A stretch of DNA of 64,000 nucleotides from Amycolatopsis jiangsuensis (lineage in GTDB: Bacteria > Actinomycetota > Actinomycetes > Mycobacteriales > Pseudonocardiaceae): assembly GCF_014204865.1 (NCBI RefSeq), contig NZ_JACHMG010000001.1, positions 186,001-250,000 on the forward strand, read 5' to 3'. Position 1 is the stretch's first letter; each line of letters begins with the position of its first letter. The notes beneath the pieces were generated by a model. That model saw nothing but the letters and a program-made list of their open reading frames with translations. It was not told the DNA's origin and did no database searches. Both the position numbers and the translations under genes were made by a program. This document shows, one piece after another, positions 42,492 through 53,790 of the stretch.

Positions 42492-43499
42492 ATGCTTGCC
42501 TTCGGAGCCGAATTCGCCGTTCCCGCCGGATATCTGAACACGCCCAGCATCGGAGTGCCGCCCGCGCGCGTCGCCGACGCGGTCGAGCGGGCGGTGCGGC
42601 GGTGGCGAAGCGGCCAGGACACTCCGGGCGGGTTCGACGACGTCGTCACGCGGTCGCGGCAGGGATTCGCGCGGCTGGCCGGGGTGCCGGCCGAGCGGGT
42701 CGCGATCGGGGCGTCGGTGTCCCAGCTCGTCGCCTGCGTCGCAGGCGGGCTGCGGCCGGGGGCCCGGGTGCTGGCTGCCGGACGCGAGTTCACCAGCGTC
42801 ACCTTCCCGTTCGCGCAGCGGGCCGAGGTCACCGAGGTGCCGCTGGAAGAGCTGGCCCGGCACGTCGAGGGACACGACCTGGTGGCGGTGAGCGTGGTGC
42901 AGTCCGCGGACGGGCGGGTCGCCGACCTCGCCGCGCTGCGGGCCGCTTCCGAAGCGGCCGGCGTGCCGGTGCTGCTGGACGTCACCCAGGCCGCCGGATG
43001 GCTGCCGCTCGACGTCGCGTGGGCCGACTGGGTGGTCTGCGCGGGCTACAAATGGCTGTTCTCCCCGCGCGGCTGCGCCTGGCTCGCCGTGCACCCGCGG
43101 GCACACGAGCGGACCACCGCGGTCGCGGCGAACTGGTACGCGGGCGAAGATCCGTGGACCACGGTGTACGGGATGCCGCTGCGGCTCGCCGCCGACGCCC
43201 GCGCGTTCGACCTCTCGCCGATCTGGCTGGCGCACGTCGGGGCCGCCGAAGCCTTCGACTACGTCGACACGCTGGACCTCGCTGCGGTCCGGGACCACAA
43301 CGTCGCCCTCGCCGACACCCTGCTCGGCAAGCTGGGGCTGCCGGAGCGGGGGAGCGCGATCGTGGCGCTGGAGGCCGACGCCGCGCGGTTCGCCGAAGCG
43401 GGCGTCGTGGCCGGTGTGCGCGACGGCCGCGTCCGGATCGGATTCCACCTCTACAACAGCCCTGACGACGTCGAACGCGTTCTCGGCGCATTCGGCTGA
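42492..43499 (+). CDS. Class V (NifS/CsdA-fold) aminotransferase-like PLP enzyme
   Basis: A 335-residue PLP enzyme. The cofactor lysine is in VVCAGYKWLFSPRGCAW, and AIGASVSQLVACVAGGLRPG and VPVLLDVTQAAGWLPLDVAW match the class V fold (phosphate-cup and Asp-pyridine contacts). The desulfurase active-site Cys loop is not evident, so a transaminase or lyase role is more likely. TAACGT (42479-42484) is 7 nt before the ATG, consistent with leaderless transcription. Substrate unknown. Confidence 0.86.
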   Translation: MLAFGAEFAVPAGYLNTPSIGVPPARVADAVERAVRRWRSGQDTPGGFDDVVTRSRQGFARLAGVPAERVAIGASVSQLVACVAGGLRPGARVLAAGREFTSVTFPFAQRAEVTEVPLEELARHVEGHDLVAVSVVQSADGRVADLAALRAASEAAGVPVLLDVTQAAGWLPLDVAWADWVVCAGYKWLFSPRGCAWLAVHPRAHERTTAVAANWYAGEDPWTTVYGMPLRLAADARAFDLSPIWLAHVGAAEAFDYVDTLDLAAVRDHNVALADTLLGKLGLPERGSAIVALEADAARFAEAGVVAGVRDGRVRIGFHLYNSPDDVERVLGAFG

Positions 43500-43533
43500 G
43501 CCCGCCTGGGGCGGTGAACTACCGTATGGGCCC

Positions 43534-44211
43534 GTGGCCAACCCGCACTATCCCGCCAGCCCCTCGGACACGGCACCGCTCGCGGCGGTGCCCGCCCGGC
43601 CGGGCCCGCCGTCCGGTCCGCCGCCCGGCTCGCGTCCCGCCGACCGTCGCACGCTGCTGCTGCGTGGCGGCGGGCTGGTCGTGATCGCCGTGGTGGCCGG
43701 GCTGGTCTGGTACCTGGTCCGGCACGACAGCACGCCGGAGCAGCCGGTCGCCCAGCCGTCCGCGCAGAGCCAGGGGTTCGCCTTCGAACTCGTGGAGGGG
43801 CCGGTCAAGGCCACCGACTGCGCGGACAACTCCTACAGCGGCGCCAAGAAGTACTTCCAGGAGAACCCCTGCACCTCGCTGTCCCGCGCGCTGTACACGG
43901 CGCCGTCCGGCAGCGCGAAGGCACTCGTCTCGGTCGCCGTGGTGACCATGCCCACCGCCGCCCAGGCGACCGCGCTCAAGCAGCTGACCGACACCGACGG
44001 CACCGGGAACGTGAGCGACCTCGTGCGCGACGGCACCTACCACGGGTCCGGCGCGCCGAAGCTCAGCGGCGACAAGGCCGAGTACGAATCCGAGGCCACC
44101 GGCACCGACGTGACGATCGTGCTCGCCGACTTCTACGCCGGGCACCAGGATCCGGCGCTGCTCCAGCGCATCGCGAAGGACGCACTGAAACTCTCCGCCA
44201 AACAACGCTGA
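43534..44211 (+). CDS. Single-pass membrane protein of unknown function
   Basis: A 225-residue protein with a Pro-rich cytoplasmic N-terminus (about 40 residues), basic RRTLLLRGG, one membrane helix (GLVVIAVVAGLVWYLV, about residues 46-61) and an extracytoplasmic domain with two cysteines (ATDCADNSY, ENPCTSLSR) that may form a disulfide. No family recognised. The GTG at 43534 has TACCGT (43520-43525) 8 nt upstream. It precedes the ferritin-like lipoprotein, convergent to it, at the edge of the rimP-infB block. Confidence 0.8.
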   Translation: MANPHYPASPSDTAPLAAVPARPGPPSGPPPGSRPADRRTLLLRGGGLVVIAVVAGLVWYLVRHDSTPEQPVAQPSAQSQGFAFELVEGPVKATDCADNSYSGAKKYFQENPCTSLSRALYTAPSGSAKALVSVAVVTMPTAAQATALKQLTDTDGTGNVSDLVRDGTYHGSGAPKLSGDKAEYESEATGTDVTIVLADFYAGHQDPALLQRIAKDALKLSAKQR

Positions 44212-44220
44212 CTCGGCTGA

Positions 44221-44262
44221 CCCGTGAGTGGCGAGCCGGTCAGATCACGAACCACTCACGAG
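44221..44262. repeat. Dispersed palindromic element, copy 2 (imperfect)
   Basis: CGTGAGTGG (44223-44231) pairs with CCACTCACG (44252-44260); the left flank GCGAG also matches copy 1. It sits between two convergent genes and overlaps the last codons of the lipoprotein gene. Candidate bidirectional terminator. Confidence 0.65.
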
Positions 44263-45194
44263 GATTGACCGGGGAGCGCGACCGCAGCCGGGCTTTCGCC
44301 CGCTTCCTGGCGCCAGGGCGTGCCGCGGCGGGCAGCGGCCACGAGGGCCTGCACCGCCATGCCGCGCAGCCCGCTGTCATCGGTGTGCGTGATCACGCCC
44401 AGCCACGCGGCCGCGGAATCCGCTTCCGCGCTGGCGACCAGCGCGGCCGCCGACGCCGTGTCCGTGACCGGCTTCGGCGGCACGTACGCCGCCTCCGGCG
44501 CGACCGGCGTGGCGCCGGCCGAAGTGATCATCTGCGTGACCAGGTCGCGGCGCGCGGTGTGCTCGGCGCGCCCCGCCTTGAGCGCTTCGCCGAAGTCGCC
44601 GGGCAGGAACGCCGTGACGAGCCCGTACACCCACAGCGCGGCGTGCTCGCTGGACAGCGCCTTCTGCAGCGACTCCACGGCGTCCTCCGGCACCGTCCCG
44701 GACGGCGCCGTGACCGGCTTCGCATCGTTGCCCGGCCCGAGGGCCGCGCCGAGCCGCTGCAGGCTGGCGCAGCCGGCGGCGACCGCCGCGACCAGCCCGG
44801 CCCGGTAGGCGGGCAACCCCGGCACGAGGTTCTCCGCTTGCGTGCGGGCGGTCGCCAGTCGCTGCTTGAATCCGCCCAGCTCGTCCGGCGGGGCCGCGGG
44901 CGTGGCTTCCTTCTTCGGCCGGTTCAGCCGGTCCACCTCGGTCTTCAGCGCGGCCGCCTGTGCCGCGCGCGCGTCCGCGACCTGGGTCGCGAGCTGCCCG
45001 CCGGCGCCGGAGGCCAGCTTCCGGGCGGCGGTGGCGTCGGCGTCCGCGGCGGCCAGCAGCGGGGCGAGCGGATCGGGTTCTTGGTCGTAGCCGCCGGAAC
45101 AGGCGGCGAGCGGCACGGTGGCGGCGGCCAGTGCACCCAGTGCACCCAGGCGCAGCACGCCGCGCCGGGAGCGCTCGGTCGGTGTTGCGGTCAC
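44256..45194 (-). CDS. Ferritin-like (DUF4439) lipoprotein
   Basis: A 312-residue secreted lipoprotein: SRRGVLRLGALGALAAATVP is a Tat-like signal (RR) ending in lipobox LAAC. The mature part holds a helical DUF4439 ferritin-like domain with SLQKALSSEHAALWVYGLVT and AGRAEHTARRDLV, containing Glu and His residues like the di-metal ligands of ferritins. The GTG at 45194 starts the signal directly; longer starts are open. A gene of this kind beside rimP is a conserved actinobacterial arrangement; the function is unknown. Confidence 0.82.
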   Translation of the reverse strand: MTATPTERSRRGVLRLGALGALAAATVPLAACSGGYDQEPDPLAPLLAAADADATAARKLASGAGGQLATQVADARAAQAAALKTEVDRLNRPKKEATPAAPPDELGGFKQRLATARTQAENLVPGLPAYRAGLVAAVAAGCASLQRLGAALGPGNDAKPVTAPSGTVPEDAVESLQKALSSEHAALWVYGLVTAFLPGDFGEALKAGRAEHTARRDLVTQMITSAGATPVAPEAAYVPPKPVTDTASAAALVASAEADSAAAWLGVITHTDDSGLRGMAVQALVAAARRGTPWRQEAGESPAAVALPGQSS

Positions 45195-45259
45195 GTCGGC
45201 CCATCCTGCCAGGCCCGCCCGGGGCACTGCCGCTCGCGCGTCCCGGCGGGGACGCAGGA

Positions 45260-45265
45260 TAAGCT
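45260..45265 (+). promoter_or_regulatory. Candidate -10 element of the rimP-nusA operon
   Basis: TAAGCT matches TANNNT and lies about 65 bp before the rimP start, upstream of its AGGAG site. No clear -35 was identified. Confidence 0.4.
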
Positions 45266-45328
45266 GGTCCCTCACCGACCACCGTCGTGACCAGCCCGCG
45301 TCACCCCGGCCGAACAGGAGTGCTTTAC

Positions 45329-45844
45329 GTGCCCAACGAACTCGCCAGCCGGCTGGAGCCGATCGTGGCCGCAGCCGTCACGACCGCGGGTTTCGACCTC
45401 GACTCGCTCGAGGTGCGCCATGCCGGCCGCCGGCAGCTGGTGAAGGTCGTCGTCGACTCCGACGACGGGGTCGGACTGGACGAGGTCGCCGAGGTCAGCC
45501 GCACGGTGTCGGCCGCCCTCGACGAGAACGAGCACGTGCTCGCGAGCGCCTACACGCTCGAAGTGACCTCACCGGGCCTGGACCGGCCGCTCACCCGGCC
45601 GCGGCACTGGCGGCGCGCCCGCTTCCGGCTCGTGCGGATCAGCCCGGTCGAGGGCGCCGAGTACCTGGCGCGCGTGGGGTCCGCGGGCGAACGCAGCGTC
45701 CGGGTGCTGGCCGAGGGCCGGCTGCGTGACCTGGCCTACCAGTCGGTGGCCACCGCGGTGGTGGAGGTCGAGTTCAAGCAGCCTCCCGCCGAAGACCTGA
45801 AACTGCTGACCGAGGCCGGAACGCCGGGGGAGGAGCCGAAGTGA
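45329..45844 (+). CDS. rimP: Ribosome maturation factor RimP
   Basis: A 171-residue RimP with the two-domain layout: N-terminal half with [20 protein letters not shown] and [14 protein letters not shown], the signature [11 protein letters not shown], and a C-terminal SH3-like half. It helps 30S subunit assembly. The GTG at 45329 is preferred for its AGGAG site 8 nt upstream; the frame is open to a GTG at 45287. The stop overlaps the nusA GTG (GTGA), the standard rimP-nusA coupling. Confidence 0.92.
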   Translation: MPNELASRLEPIVAAAVTTAGFDLDSLEVRHAGRRQLVKVVVDSDDGVGLDEVAEVSRTVSAALDENEHVLASAYTLEVTSPGLDRPLTRPRHWRRARFRLVRISPVEGAEYLARVGSAGERSVRVLAEGRLRDLAYQSVATAVVEVEFKQPPAEDLKLLTEAGTPGEEPK

Positions 45845-46887
45845 ACGTCGACATCGCCGCACTGCGGGCGATCGAACGGGACAAGGACATCCCCTTCGAC
45901 ACGGTGATCGAAGCCATCGAGACCGCGCTGCTCACCGCCTACAAGCACACCGACGGGCACCAGCCGCACGCCCGCATCGACGTCGACCGCAAGACCGGGC
46001 TGGTCCGCGTCCTCGCGCACAGCCTCACCGCCGAGGGCGAGGTGGACGAGGAATGGGACGACACCCCGGAGGGGTTCGGCCGGATCGCGGCCACCACCGC
46101 CCGCCAGGTCATCCTGCAGCGGCTGCGCGACGCCGAGCACGAGAAGACCTTCGGCGAGTTCTCCGCCAAGGAAGGCGAGATCGTGGCCGGCGTGGTGCAG
46201 CGCGACGCGCGCGCCAACGCCCGCGGCATGGTCATGGTCCAGGTCGGGGACACCGAGGGCGTGCTGCCGCAGGCCGAGCAGGTGGCCGGCGAGTCCTACG
46301 AACACGGTGCCCGGATCAAGGCGTTCGTGGTCGGGGTGTCCCGCAGCAACCGCGGTCCGCAGATCATGCTGTCGCGGTCGCATCCGAACCTCGTGCGCAA
46401 GCTGTTCGCGCTCGAGGTCCCGGAGATCGCCGACGGGTCGGTCGAGATCTCGGCGGTGGCCAGGGAACCCGGGCACCGGTCCAAGATCGCGGTCCGCTCC
46501 ACCGTGGCCGGCCTGAACGCCAAGGGCGCCTGCATCGGCCCGATGGGCCAGCGCGTGCGCAACGTGATGAGCGAGCTGGCCGGCGAGAAGATCGACATCA
46601 TCGACTGGTCCGAGGATCCGGGCCGGTTCGTCGGGAATGCGCTGTCGCCCGCGAAGGTTGTGTCGGTCACGGTCGTGGACGAACGGGCGAAGACCGCCCG
46701 CGTCGTCGTGCCGGACTTCCAGCTCTCCCTCGCCATCGGCAAGGAGGGCCAGAACGCCCGGCTCGCGGCCCGGCTCACCGGCTGGCGGATCGACATCCGC
46801 AGTGATGCCGCCCCCGCCGAACCGCAGGGTGAGCAAGACCACGCCGGGCAACCGCGGCCTGCCGCGGCCACCGGTTCCTCCGAGTGA
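45841..46887 (+). CDS. nusA: Transcription termination/antitermination factor NusA
   Basis: A 348-residue actinobacterial-length NusA: N-terminal polymerase-binding domain ([20 protein letters not shown]), S1 domain ([19 protein letters not shown]), then KH1 ([20 protein letters not shown]) and KH2 ([39 protein letters not shown]). It lacks the acidic C-terminal repeats of enterobacteria, as expected. Coupled to rimP. Confidence 0.96.
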   Translation: MNVDIAALRAIERDKDIPFDTVIEAIETALLTAYKHTDGHQPHARIDVDRKTGLVRVLAHSLTAEGEVDEEWDDTPEGFGRIAATTARQVILQRLRDAEHEKTFGEFSAKEGEIVAGVVQRDARANARGMVMVQVGDTEGVLPQAEQVAGESYEHGARIKAFVVGVSRSNRGPQIMLSRSHPNLVRKLFALEVPEIADGSVEISAVAREPGHRSKIAVRSTVAGLNAKGACIGPMGQRVRNVMSELAGEKIDIIDWSEDPGRFVGNALSPAKVVSVTVVDERAKTARVVVPDFQLSLAIGKEGQNARLAARLTGWRIDIRSDAAPAEPQGEQDHAGQPRPAAATGSSE

Positions 46888-46910
46888 GGATGCAGGCGCT
46901 AGACTCATCA

Positions 46911-47279
46911 GTGGTTCAGCGCCCGCGGCGGGCAAGCGTCAGCACAGCCGAGCACCAGCGTGACCGGTCCTTCCCGGTACGCACGTGTGTCGGTTGCCGG
47001 CAGCGGGCACTGATCGGTGAACTGCTGCGCGTGGTCGCGGTGGACGGGCGGCTGGTCGCCGACGAAGGTCGGCGGCTGCCGGGCCGGGGAGCATGGCTGC
47101 ACCCCGAACCGGGCTGCCTGGCCCGCGCCGAGCGGAAGCGAGCGTTTCCCCGGGCCCTGCGGGCCCCGGGCGCGCTCGACGCCGCCGGCCTCCGCGAGCA
47201 CGCGGCGTTCGCCGCGGACAACGATTGCGGGACCACCCCGCAATCGCAGGAAACAAGGAAGCAGGTCGACCCGTCATGA
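46911..47279 (+). CDS. ylxR: YlxR-family RNA-binding protein
   Basis: A 122-residue YlxR (DUF448) protein with the signature RTCVGCRQRALIGELLRVV and GRGAWLHPEPGCLARAERKR. It lies between nusA and infB, its conserved place. Two starts compete: a GTG at 46884 overlapping the nusA stop (GTGA), and the GTG at 46911 chosen here because TAGACT (46900-46905) lies 5 nt before it and the shorter form fits the family better. Confidence 0.87.
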   Translation: MVQRPRRASVSTAEHQRDRSFPVRTCVGCRQRALIGELLRVVAVDGRLVADEGRRLPGRGAWLHPEPGCLARAERKRAFPRALRAPGALDAAGLREHAAFAADNDCGTTPQSQETRKQVDPS

Positions 47280-47367
47280 GTCAGCCGTGAAGCTGAAGCC
47301 ATGAACGCGCGACGGTAAGGACGAGGTCAGCGGGTCACCGCCTGGCCTCCCCTGGATGAGGAGAGCT

Positions 47368-50324
<2,957 letters not shown>

Positions 50325-50328
<4 letters not shown>

Positions 50329-50385
50329 AGGTTGGTTTGGGGGAGGGGTGTGTTCGCGGAAAGCGCTCACCCCTCCCACCTCTAC
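50325..50385. terminator. Hairpin after infB
   Basis: GTAGAGGT and GGGAGGGGTG on the left pair with CACCCCTCCC and ACCTCTAC on the right. The left arm begins in the infB stop codon. A second set of G-run/C-run hairpins follows at about 50394-50455. No T-run, as is usual in high-GC actinomycetes. No gene lies in 50329-50621. Confidence 0.7.
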
Positions 50386-50621
50386 GGTGTCTCTTGGGGG
50401 TCGAATCCCCAAACCCCCGCCAGGGGGCAAGCCCCCTGGACCCCCGCCGTGGTCGGCTAGGGGGTGCGCCTCCCGGCCGACTGCCGGCGTGGTTGGGCAG
50501 GGAGGTAAGTCTCCTGGTTGACCGCGGTCGTGGTGGGCCAGGTGTTCGCTGGAGCCGTTGTGGTGGGCCGGGGGGAGTGCTGCTGGCTTCGGCCGTGGCC
50601 GAGTGTGCTTGTGAGGTGAGT

Positions 50622-50915
50622 GTGTTCGTCGGGGCGTTGGAACTCGATCTGCTGCTTGACGACGTGCATTCGCTCAAGCAGAAACGATCCCTGGTCCGCC
50701 CGGTGGTGGCCGAACTGCGCAAACGATTCACGGTGTCGGTGGCCGAGGCCGGACACCTGGACCTGCACCGGCGCGCCCTCATCGGGGTGGCCACGGTCGC
50801 CGCCGGTGGCGACCACGTCCGGGACGTGCTCGACTCGTGCGAGCGGTTCGTGGCCTCGCGGCCGGAGTTCGAACTCCTCTCGGCACGCCGCCGGCTGCTC
50901 GGCCCGGACGACTAG
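50622..50915 (+). CDS. DUF503 (YlxP-like) protein
   Basis: A 97-residue protein with the family start FVGALELDLLLDDVHSLKQK, then RSLVRPVVAELRKRFTVSV and VRDVLDSCERFVASRPEFEL. The family lies between infB and rbfA in many bacteria and is thought to bind the ribosome or RNA; exact role unclear. GTG at 50622 gives the common length; a GTG 6 nt earlier is also open. Confidence 0.88.
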   Translation: MFVGALELDLLLDDVHSLKQKRSLVRPVVAELRKRFTVSVAEAGHLDLHRRALIGVATVAAGGDHVRDVLDSCERFVASRPEFELLSARRRLLGPDD

Positions 50916-50948
50916 AACCACAGGATTTCGAAGAAGGAGACCTCAGCC

Positions 50949-51425
50949 ATGGCCGATCCCGCTCGGGCCCGGAAGCTCGCCAAGCGGATCTCGCAGATCG
51001 TGGCCTCGGCGATCGAACACGACGTCAAGGACCCGAGGCTGGGCGCGGTGACCATCACCGACGCCCGGGTGACCGCGGACCTGCACGACGCCACGGTCTA
51101 CTACACGGTGCTGGGCGAAAGCGTCGACGCGGCACCGGACTTCGCCAGCGCCGCCGCCGCCCTCGAAGCCGCCCGCGGTGTCCTGCGCACCAAGGTGGGC
51201 CACGGCACCGGCGTCCGCTACACCCCCACGCTCACCTTCGTCGCGGACAGCATCCCGGACGACGCACGCCGCATCGAAGAGCTGCTCGCGAAGGCCCGCG
51301 AGGCCGACGCCGAAGTGGCGCGCCAGGCGACGGGCGCCCAGCACGCCGGCGAAGCAGACCCGTACAAGCCCCCGCGTACCGAGGAAGACGACGAGGAACC
51401 CGCCGAAGAGGAGACCCGGGGCTGA
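50949..51425 (+). CDS. rbfA: Ribosome-binding factor A
   Basis: A 158-residue RbfA: KH-like core with [40 protein letters not shown] and [20 protein letters not shown], plus an acidic C-terminal tail common in actinobacteria. It aids 16S rRNA 5'-end maturation and cold adaptation. AAGGAG is 9 nt before the ATG, and the DUF503 stop is 33 nt upstream. Confidence 0.95.
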   Translation: MADPARARKLAKRISQIVASAIEHDVKDPRLGAVTITDARVTADLHDATVYYTVLGESVDAAPDFASAAAALEAARGVLRTKVGHGTGVRYTPTLTFVADSIPDDARRIEELLAKAREADAEVARQATGAQHAGEADPYKPPRTEEDDEEPAEEETRG

Positions 51426-51505
51426 AGGACCGCAACACAGCTCCACCGTCGTGCGACGCGACACCCTGCCGAGTGGTGCCGCGGCGCGCGTCGCCGCCCG
51501 CCCCC

Positions 51506-51530
51506 GGCGCACCACCCCGATGGGTGCGCC
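51506..51530. terminator. Hairpin between convergent rbfA and methyltransferase genes
   Basis: GGCGCACC (51506-51513) pairs exactly with GGTGCGCC (51523-51530) around a 9-nt loop. It is in the 167-bp gap between the two stop codons and is a weak bidirectional terminator candidate. Confidence 0.5.
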
Positions 51531-51592
51531 ACCCCCGGATGCCCCGTCCGCCCGGTGGCCGGCCGTGACCCTCCCCGGGCGCGGTACGCCGG

Positions 51593-52630
51593 TCAGGCCG
51601 GCTTGGCCGCCACCACGAGATCACGCACGATCGCTTGATCCACGCGGTGCGCAAGCTGTTCGTGCGCGCCACCTTCGCGCACCTCGAGACCCGCGCGCGC
51701 CAGGATCGTCACCAGTTCCTCACGAGGCAGCACATGGGTGTTCCACGAGATCCCCATGGCACCGCCTGGTCGCAGTACGCGTGTCCAGACCGGCACTGCG
51801 GCCGTGAGGAGATCGCGCGGACTGCGAGCGAGGCCCGCGTCGCGGTGGCTGCCGTGCTGCACGCCGTACGGCGCGTCGGTGACCACCAGGTCCACCGAAG
51901 ACGGCCGAAGCAGCTCGTCAGTGGTGAGGGTGTCGGCGTTGAAGTAGGTGAGACGGCGGGTGCGGCCGGCCTTGTAATCAGCCTTGTCGAAGGCGTACTC
52001 GACGTCGAGGCGACGGCCGAGCCTGGTCTTGTTGCGACGCAATTGTCCCGAATCGGCCGTGTGCTTCACCCGCTTCGTCCGCAACCAGGTCTTCAGGAAC
52101 TGCTCGTACGCCTCGAAATCCCGGCTGTCGACGTCGAGGCCGGTCGCGTCGAAGCCGTACATCATCGCTTGGTTGAGCGTGGTTCCGCGGCCGCACAGCG
52201 GATCGAGAACGTGCAGCGGCCGGCCCGGCCAGTCCGCGGGAGCCGCGGTGGCGAGCAGCGTGAGGTTGAGCAGCAGCTTGGTGAACTGCTCGTTCGTCTT
52301 GCCCGCGTACTTCTGGATCGTGAGCAGATCCGAGTCCGTCTCCGCGAGCGGACGCACGGGCACCGGAGCCAGCAGGCCGTCGCGCAGCTCGAACAACGCG
52401 TACAGCGACGACAGGTTCGACAGCAGCGCGAGGTCCGGCTCGTCCAGCGGTTCGGCACAAGCGAACTTCACGTAGCCGACACCGCCCAGCTCGACCTCCT
52501 CGATCGCCGACACCGAGGCGCGCAGGCCGGCCGTGCCGAACAGCTCGAGCTCGGCACGCAGCAGCGCAGGCGCCGACGCGGCGTAGACCCGGTTGGCGGA
52601 CGGAAGAACGAGGATCACGTACTCAGGCAT
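51593..52630 (-). CDS. TRM11-like RNA/DNA methyltransferase
   Basis: A 345-residue SAM-dependent methyltransferase. AdoMet motif I is LDPLCGRGTTLNQAMMYGFD and the catalytic motif IV is VVTDAPYGVQHGS, with Ala in place of the usual first Pro of (D/N)PPY. A THUMP-like N-terminal half and the late GGAMGISWNTHVLPREEL fit the TRM11/Trm-G10 group that methylates tRNA guanosine N2. It is on the opposite strand to the rbfA-nrnA block it interrupts, and its start codon is only 25 bp from that of nrnA. Confidence 0.82.
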   Translation of the reverse strand: MPEYVILVLPSANRVYAASAPALLRAELELFGTAGLRASVSAIEEVELGGVGYVKFACAEPLDEPDLALLSNLSSLYALFELRDGLLAPVPVRPLAETDSDLLTIQKYAGKTNEQFTKLLLNLTLLATAAPADWPGRPLHVLDPLCGRGTTLNQAMMYGFDATGLDVDSRDFEAYEQFLKTWLRTKRVKHTADSGQLRRNKTRLGRRLDVEYAFDKADYKAGRTRRLTYFNADTLTTDELLRPSSVDLVVTDAPYGVQHGSHRDAGLARSPRDLLTAAVPVWTRVLRPGGAMGISWNTHVLPREELVTILARAGLEVREGGAHEQLAHRVDQAIVRDLVVAAKPA

Positions 52631-52637
52631 CCCGCAG

Positions 52638-52647
52638 AGCGTAGCGT
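52638..52647. promoter_or_regulatory. Overlapping bidirectional -10 elements for nrnA and the methyltransferase
   Basis: TAGCGT (plus, 52642-52647) is 8 nt before the nrnA GTG. TACGCT (minus, read from 52643 to 52638) is 7 nt before the methyltransferase ATG. The two TANNNT hexamers share two base pairs, and the spacing predicts leaderless transcripts in both directions. Confidence 0.6.
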
Positions 52648-52655
52648 GACGCGCT

Positions 52656-53663
52656 GTGACAGCTTCTCTGGTGCAGGACATCGAGGCCGCGGCCGCGCTG
52701 CTGGCGGGGGCCACGGACGTGACTTTGCTCGGCCATGTGCGGCCGGACGCGGACGCACTCGGCAGTGCGCTGGCCCTCGGCCACGTGCTGCACCGCCGCG
52801 GCGCCCGGGTCCGCGTCGCCTTCGGCGAGCCCGACGAGACCCCGGAAACGCTCGCCTGGCTCGACGTCGACGGCCTGCTGACCCGCGTCGCGGACCTGCC
52901 CCCGGCAGACCGCCTGCTGGTCGCACTGGACACCCCGACCCCGGCACGGCTGGGCCGGCTGGCGCCACGGGTGACGGCGGCGGACGCTGTGCTCGTCGTC
53001 GACCACCATGCGACCAACACCCGTTACGGCACCCACCACGTGGTCGACGAGACCGCGGAAGCGACGGCAGTGCTCGTCACCCGGATCATCGAGGCGATGG
53101 GTGCCGAGCTGGACGAAGCGGCCGCGCGCAGCCTGTACGCCGGAATCGTCACCGACACCAGCGGTTTCCGTCGTGCGAGCCCGGAAACGCACCGGATCGC
53201 GGCCCACCTGCTGGAGGCAGGCGCCGACCCGGCGGAGGTGGCGCGGCGGATCGTCGACGACCACCCGTTCGCGTGGCTGCCGATGCTGTCCACCGTGCTC
53301 GCGCAGGCCCGTCTCGAACCGGAAGCCGCACAGGGCTTCGGTTTCGTGCACACGGTCGTAGGCGCCGCCTCCGTGGCGACCGTCCGCATCGAGGAGGTCG
53401 AGTCGGTGATCGACGTGGTCCGCACGACCCGTGAAGCCGGGGTCGCGGCCGTGCTGAAGGAAACCGCGTCCACCGGGGACGGTCCGGTGTGGACGGTCTC
53501 GCTGCGCTCGGCAGGCGACGTGGACGTGTCCGCGGCGGCCGCGGAGCTCGGCGGCGGCGGACACCGGATGGCGGCGGGCTGCACGGTGGCGGGCAGTGCC
53601 GAGGAGGTGCTGGACCGGCTCCGGAAGGCACTGGACCGGGCACCGCTGCTGCGCCTGCCGTGA
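52656..53663 (+). CDS. nrnA: Bifunctional oligoribonuclease/PAP phosphatase NrnA (DHH family)
   Basis: A 335-residue DHH-DHHA1 protein with GHVRPDADALGSALALGH (metal ligands), VVDHHATN (DHH motif), GIVTDTSGFRR and the DHHA1 GGGGHRMAAG. It degrades nanoRNA 3'-5' and can dephosphorylate pAp. It has its usual actinobacterial place after rbfA. The GTG start fits a leaderless transcript. Confidence 0.92.
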   Translation: MTASLVQDIEAAAALLAGATDVTLLGHVRPDADALGSALALGHVLHRRGARVRVAFGEPDETPETLAWLDVDGLLTRVADLPPADRLLVALDTPTPARLGRLAPRVTAADAVLVVDHHATNTRYGTHHVVDETAEATAVLVTRIIEAMGAELDEAAARSLYAGIVTDTSGFRRASPETHRIAAHLLEAGADPAEVARRIVDDHPFAWLPMLSTVLAQARLEPEAAQGFGFVHTVVGAASVATVRIEEVESVIDVVRTTREAGVAAVLKETASTGDGPVWTVSLRSAGDVDVSAAAAELGGGGHRMAAGCTVAGSAEEVLDRLRKALDRAPLLRLP

Positions 53664-53693
53664 TTCGCGCCGTGCCGGTCCTGCCCGGCCTGT

Positions 53694-53729
53694 GACCTCC
53701 GAGACCTCCGAGACCTCCGAGACCTGCGA
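53694..53729. repeat. 9-bp tandem repeat before the MATE gene
   Basis: Four units of GACCTCCGA (the last GACCTGCGA). Short, intergenic, and likely a replication-slippage product. Confidence 0.8.
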
Positions 53730-53790
53730 ATCCGGCTTCCCTGGCGTCCGCGTGGCGGGAATTGTCGGAGGTGGTCGTTAGGCTCGTCCC

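Noticed and set aside
1..44000. Biosynthetic gene cluster or prophage
   Set aside because: No PKS, NRPS, terpene synthase, integrase, terminase or transposase was seen; the genes are catabolic or regulatory.
50394..50455. Small RNA or riboswitch after infB
   Set aside because: Only G-run/C-run hairpins are visible, with no known fold; treated as part of the terminator region.
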